From: Candidatus Segetimicrobium genomatis
Lineage (GTDB): Bacteria > Sysuimicrobiota > Sysuimicrobiia > Sysuimicrobiales > Segetimicrobiaceae
NCBI GenBank assembly: GCA_005883865.1
Contig: VBAO01000245.1
Coordinates: forward strand, 1-10,419
DNA length: 10,419 nt
Direction of reading: 5' to 3'
Shown here: positions 7,060 to 10,419 of the stretch, piece after piece
Numbering within the stretch: position 1 is the first letter of the stretch
How the letters are laid out: every line of letters starts with the position of its first letter
Made by a program: the position numbers and the translations under genes
Notes under the pieces: model-generated
What the model was told of the DNA's origin: nothing
Database searches by the model: none
Seen by the model: only the letters and a program-made list of their open reading frames with translations

Positions 7060-7833
7060 ATGACCAAGAACACCGCCAAGGCCCGGCTGCGCGAGGGCGG
7101 CGCCGCGGTCGGCACGATGGTGTCGGAGATGTGGACCGAGGAGGTGGCCTACGTCCTCGCGGCGGCCGGGTTCGACTTCCTGGTGATCGACACCGAGCAC
7201 GGCTCGGCGGACGTGGAAAGCCTCCAGCGCATCAGCCGCGGGGCGCGCAGCGCGGGCATCGCCCCGCTGGTGCGGGTCCCCGACATCGGCTACCCGTTTA
7301 TCGCCCGCGCGCTCGACGCCGGGGCCCTCGGCGTCATGGTGCCGCATGTGGAGACGGCGGCCGATGCCCGGGAGATCGTGCGCTGCGTCAAGTACCCGCC
7401 CGTGGGCGAGCGCGGGTTCGGCCTCAGGAGCGCGGTGACCGACTACCGCGGCACCTCGGTCGCCGACGCGATCGCGTGGTCCAACGCGGAGACGATGATC
7501 ATGGCGCAGGTGGAGAGCCGCCGCTGCCTCGACCACCTGGACGAGATCGCCGCGGTGCCGGAGATCGATGTCCTCTTGATCGGCCCCACCGACCTGAGCA
7601 TCTCGCTCGGCGTGCCCGGCCAGATGCTGCACCCCACGATGGTGGAAGCCTACAGGCAGGTGGTCGCCGCCGCCAACCGCCACGGCCGGGCGGCCGGCAT
7701 CCACCCGTCTGACATCAAGGTCGTTCAGCAGGGGCGCGATCTCGGGATGCGGCTCTTGATGTACGCCTCGGACGTCCGGCTGCTCCTCGGGGCGGGCCGG
7801 CAGGCGGTGGAGGCGCTCCGTCCACCCCAGTAG
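7060..7833 (+). CDS. HpcH/HpaI-family class II aldolase (2-oxo-3-deoxy acid type)
   Basis: These metal-dependent aldolases split 4-hydroxy-2-oxoacids into pyruvate and an aldehyde, or run the reverse. Known members act on 4-hydroxy-2-oxoheptanedioate (HpaI), 2-keto-3-deoxy-L-rhamnonate and 5-keto-4-deoxy-glucarate. The 257 residues match the usual 250-267 of the single TIM-barrel fold. Expected active-site residues are in place: His47 in IDTEHGSAD, Arg72 in PLVRVP, metal-binding Glu152 in AQVES and Asp178 in IGPTDLS. Other hallmarks are DAGALGVMVPHVETAADA (86-103), YPPVGERGFG (112-121) and a substrate-loop region near 185-192 (VPGQMLHP). The ATG has a strong GGAGGA upstream and follows the dehydrogenase by 13 bases, so the two are surely co-transcribed. 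The substrate is not determinable from sequence; the neighbouring 2-hydroxyacid dehydrogenase could act on a 2-oxoacid from the same route, but that is inference. Confidence 0.92.
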   Translation: MTKNTAKARLREGGAAVGTMVSEMWTEEVAYVLAAAGFDFLVIDTEHGSADVESLQRISRGARSAGIAPLVRVPDIGYPFIARALDAGALGVMVPHVETAADAREIVRCVKYPPVGERGFGLRSAVTDYRGTSVADAIAWSNAETMIMAQVESRRCLDHLDEIAAVPEIDVLLIGPTDLSISLGVPGQMLHPTMVEAYRQVVAAANRHGRAAGIHPSDIKVVQQGRDLGMRLLMYASDVRLLLGAGRQAVEALRPPQ

Positions 7834-7857
7834 CGACCGCGCGCGGCCGTGCGCCAC

Positions 7858-7883
7858 CGCGCCTCCGTTATAATGGAGGTGCG
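7858..7883 (+). promoter_or_regulatory. Leader hairpin of uvrC: sequesters the ribosome binding site and carries TATAAT in its loop
   Basis: Bases 7858-7866 (CCGCGCCTCC with its neighbours) pair with 7875-7883 as a 9-bp stem containing one G-U pair. The loop 7867-7874 is GTTATAAT. The 3' arm holds GGAGG (7875-7879), the uvrC Shine-Dalgarno site, four bases before the ATG at 7884. Thus in a read-through transcript the ribosome binding site would be paired. The loop also contains a perfect -10 hexamer, TATAAT, at 7869-7874. If used as a promoter, transcription would start close to the ATG and give an almost leaderless mRNA without the hairpin. No -35-like sequence is seen 15-19 bases upstream, and no TGn extension precedes it. 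The pairing is seen in the sequence; both functions are inference. Confidence 0.5.
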
Positions 7884-9763
7884 ATGACGGCGCACACGAC
7901 GCAGGACGACCAGTCGCTCCCGGCCGCCGCCCCGGAGGCCGCGGTGCCGGCCGACCTCTCCGAGAAGCTCGGGACGCTCCCGGACCAGCCCGGCGTGTAC
8001 CTCATGAAGGATCGGGCCGGGCGCGTGCTCTATGTCGGCAAGGCCGCGTCCCTGCGCGCCCGCGTCCGGCAGTACTTTCAGCCCGGGCACACCGACAGCC
8101 CCCGGATCCTCCACCTGATCTCGAAGATCCGGGACGTCGAGACCGTCGTGGTGGCCAACGAGGTCGAGGCGCTGATCCTGGAAGCGACCCTCATCAAGCG
8201 CCACCACCCCTGGTACAACGTCCGCCTGGCCGACGACAAGGCCTACCCGTACCTGAAGCTCACCAGCGATCCGTTCCCGAAGATCGTGATGACCCGCAAG
8301 GTCGTCCGCGACGGGGCCAAGTACTTCGGCCCGTACCCCTACCACGAGCCGAAGCTCGTCGGCCGGACGATCCGGCTGCTCCGGCGGCAGTTCAAGCTCC
8401 GCACCTGCAACCTGGAGATCGCCGGGGATCTGCCGCGGCCGTGCCTCGACTACTACATCGGCCAGTGCAGCGCGCCGTGCGTCGCCTGGGGCGCGACCAA
8501 GGACCAGTACGCCGAGCAGGTCCGGCAGGCCGCCGCGTTCCTCGAGGGCAAGCAGGACGATCTGGTCCACGATCTCGAGAATGAGATGCAGGCCGCGTCC
8601 GCCGCGATGAACTTCGAGCGCGCGGCGCAGCTCCGCGACCAGATCCGGGGGCTGGAGGCCCTCGGGGAGAAGCAGCGCATCGTCTCCAAGGCCGGGGAAG
8701 ATCGCGACATCCTCGCGGTCGCCCAGGACGGCGACCTGGGCTGCGTGCAGATCTTCTTCGTCAGGGGCGGCCGCGTCATCGGCCAGGAGCACTTCCTGCT
8801 GCGCGGGACCCGGGGGGCGGCGGGGGCCGAGTCGCTCGGCGCCTTCCTGTCCCAGTTCTACGAGACCGCGACCTCGGTGCCGCCGCAGATCCTCCTGCCC
8901 GAGCCGGTGCCGGAGCGCGAGGTGATCGAGTGGTGGCTCACGGAGCGCCGGGGCGGGCGGGTCGAGCTGGTCACGCCCCAACGCGGCGAGCGCGTCCGGC
9001 TGGTCGCGATGGCCCGGGAGAACGCCGCGCTCCACCTGGCCGAGGAGCGGGCCCGCATCGGCGATGCCGCCGGGCCGGGGGTCCGGGAGCTGCAGGACCT
9101 GCTCCACCTCGACGCGCCCCCGGTGCGGATCGAGTGCTACGACATCAGCAACTTCCAGGGAGGGGAATCGGTGGCCTCCCTGGTGGTGGCCGAGGGGGGC
9201 CGGGTCAAGAAGCGCGACTACCGCCGGTTTCGCATGAAGTATACCGAGGGACCGGACGACACGGCGATGATGCAGGAAGTCCTCCGCCGGCGGTTCGCGC
9301 AGGCCCGCAAGGAGCAGGAGCGGTTGGACCGCGACGAGCCGATCCCCGTCAAGTGGGCGGCGCTGCCCGACCTCATCGTGCTCGACGGGGGGCGGGGGCA
9401 GCTCGGGGCGGCGCTCGAGGTGCTGTTCGAGTACAATCACGCGATCCCGGCCATCGCGCTCGCCAAGCAGCAGGAACTGATCTACGCGAGTCGCAGGCGC
9501 TGCAGTTGCTGCAGCGGCTTCGCGACGAAGCCCACCGGTTCGCCAACGCCTACCACCAGAAGCTCAGGGAGCGGCGGATCGTCTTCTCCGCGCTCGACGA
9601 GATTCCCGGGGTCGGGGAGCGGCGGAAGCGGGCCCTCATCCGTCACTTCGGGTCGGTGCGGACCATCCGGGCCGCGGGCGTCGAACAGATCGCGGCGGTG
9701 GAGGGCGTCGGTCCAAAGGTGGCCGGGCGCATCCACCAGTACTTGCAGGATCACCCGGCGTGA
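7884..9763 (+). CDS. uvrC: Excinuclease ABC subunit C (UvrC), frame broken near the C-terminal nuclease
   Basis: UvrC makes both incisions around a lesion held by UvrB. Residues 1-536 read in one frame: an Ala/Pro-rich leader of about 25 residues, a GIY-YIG nuclease domain (GVYLMKDRAGRVLYVGKA, 37-54, plus EALILEATLIK, 95-105), four Cys at 175, 187, 195 and 199 with the same spacing as the 4Fe-4S ligands of E. coli UvrC, a UVR motif that meets UvrB (about 225-260), and the RNase H-like nuclease with Asp420 (ECYDIS) and Asp501 (VLDGG). After LAKQQELIYA (ending 9488) the frame is lost. The rest, ESQALQLLQRL, RDEAHRFA (His at 9533-9535) and the helix-hairpin-helix tail with IPGVGERRK and VEGVGPKVAG, reads two bases on and ends at the TGA 9761-9763. 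About 11-13 family residues are missing at the join. Unrepaired, translation would run to 9911 with a foreign tail and no catalytic His. Start ATG has GGAGG four bases upstream. Confidence 0.93.
9486..9492 (+). other. Deletion and frameshift junction in uvrC
   Basis: The codon GCG (Ala535) ends at 9488. The conserved S-x-A-L-x-L-L-Q-R motif begins at 9488-9491 in a different frame. Family members have a segment like 'PGR.EPI.LPR' between these points, which is absent. Restoring the frame needs the lost piece to be 3n+1 bases, for example 34 or 37. Confidence 0.75.
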
Positions 9764-10419
9764 TCCGCGCGCGGGTCGTCACGTGGCCCGCCCCGCCCGG
9801 CGGGGAAGCGGAGGGAGTCTACGGGGTCCGTGTGACCGGGCTGTCCGCCGAAGGCGCGCAGGAAGTGGCCCAGGCCTCGCACGCCCTGGGGCTGTGGGTC
9901 CGCTGGCATGACGGAGATCCGATTCTCCAGGGACCGGCATCCCGGTTTGCCGGCTTCAACGGCAGCGTGAGCGGCCCGGTCGGCGAGGCGGCGGCCGCAG
10001 CGCTTGCCCGCTTCCGGCAGCCGCCCCAATTCCTCGAGGTGCGGGGGCGGACGCTGGATCTCCGGGAGCCCCTGATCGTCGGGATCCTGAACGCCACGCC
10101 CGACTCCTTCTACGATCGGGGCCGGTACTATGGCCTCCCCGCCGCCCTGGCTCGCGCGGATGAGATGGTCGCCGAGGGCGCCGGCCTGATCGAAGTGGGG
10201 GGGGAGACGGCGCGACCCGGCCCCGCGGTGGACCCGGAGGAGGAGATCCGGCGGGTGGTGCCGCTGATCGAAGCCCTGGCGGACCGGCTCCCGGTGCCCG
10301 TGAGCGTGGACACGCACAAACCCGAGGTGGCCAGCCGCGCCGTCGGGGCCGGAGCCGTGATGATCAACGACATCAGCGGACTCGCGGACATCCGGATGGC
10401 CGAGGTGGCGGTGGAGACC
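9760..10419 (+). CDS. folP: Dihydropteroate synthase with N-terminal extension, 5' part (3' end outside window)
   Basis: DHPS condenses dihydropterin pyrophosphate with p-aminobenzoate to give dihydropteroate in folate synthesis; it is the sulfonamide target. The reading frame starts with GTG at 9760, overlapping the uvrC TGA as GTGA, with AGGA at 9747-9750 as a weak ribosome binding site, and stays open to the window's end (220 codons). TIM-barrel motifs: GILNATPDSFYDRG (108-121; loop 1), IEVGGETARPG (144-154; loop 2), SVDTHKPEV (182-190) and MINDISGL (201-208). Loop 1 and loop 2 differ from the textbook NVTPDSF and GGESTRPG. About 100 residues precede the barrel, whereas short DHPS enzymes have only some 10-20. 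Longer DHPS proteins near 400 residues occur in some Firmicutes-like bacteria, and this extension may be the same domain (from memory, low confidence). A related pterin-binding methyltransferase is less likely given the loops. Confidence 0.88.
   Translation, partial: MIRARVVTWPAPPGGEAEGVYGVRVTGLSAEGAQEVAQASHALGLWVRWHDGDPILQGPASRFAGFNGSVSGPVGEAAAAALARFRQPPQFLEVRGRTLDLREPLIVGILNATPDSFYDRGRYYGLPAALARADEMVAEGAGLIEVGGETARPGPAVDPEEEIRRVVPLIEALADRLPVPVSVDTHKPEVASRAVGAGAVMINDISGLADIRMAEVAVET

Noticed and set aside
7725..9440. Open frame of about 570 codons on the minus strand opposite uvrC
   Set aside because: Same shadow pattern, Leu/Asp/Val/Arg-rich with no domain; the + strand here is clearly uvrC.
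9489..9911. Continuation of the uvrC frame to a stop at 9911, as a novel Ser/Gly-rich C-terminal domain
   Set aside because: The true UvrC C-terminus is plainly readable in another frame, and this stretch overlaps folP. The tail is frameshift noise.
1..10419. Mobile element, prophage, defence island or CRISPR array
   Set aside because: No transposase, integrase, repeat-spacer pattern, terminal repeats or defence-gene motifs were seen; the genes are housekeeping and metabolic.

Overview
The window is compact, high-G+C bacterial DNA (roughly 70% by eye). Every gene is on the + strand, spacers are short (at most about 50 bases), and no stretch over 300 bases lacks a gene. I see no tRNA, rRNA, CRISPR array, transposase, integrase or attachment site. 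The order coaE - lytic transglycosylase - uvrB - uvrA, with uvrC nearby, and the 4Fe-4S-type UvrC suggest a high-G+C bacterium of the Terrabacteria type (a Thermoleophilia-like actinobacterium, a Chloroflexota relative or a deep candidate phylum). That placement is inference from memory, with low confidence.

Layout. (1) 1-284: the 3' end of coaE (last step of coenzyme A synthesis). (2) 281-771: a membrane-anchored lytic transglycosylase whose frame breaks near 541-549, where about 20 family residues are missing. (3) 789-2978: uvrB, intact, with a G/R-rich tail encoded by hairpin-forming DNA. (4) 3011-6001: uvrA, intact. (5) 6024-7046 and 7060-7833: a CtBP-like D-2-hydroxyacid dehydrogenase and an HpcH/HpaI-type class II aldolase, two metabolic genes inside the excision-repair cluster. 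(6) 7884-9763: uvrC, complete except for a frame break at about 9486-9492 where roughly 11-13 conserved residues are missing. (7) 9760-10419: the 5' part of folP (dihydropteroate synthase) with an N-terminal extension, overlapping the uvrC stop by four bases.

UvrA and UvrB find and verify bulky DNA lesions, and UvrC cuts on both sides, so the cluster encodes a whole nucleotide excision repair incision system. The aldolase and dehydrogenase handle 2-oxoacids and have no obvious repair role; they probably share transcription with the cluster. Spacing suggests one long transcription unit, with a possible internal signal before uvrC: a perfect TATAAT lying in the loop of a 9-bp hairpin that also holds the uvrC ribosome binding site.

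I found no wholly new system. The points most worth a second look are the uvrC leader hairpin, the two frame-breaking internal deletions (real or assembly error), the metabolic pair inside uvrABC, and the divergent active-site loops and N-terminal extension of FolP.
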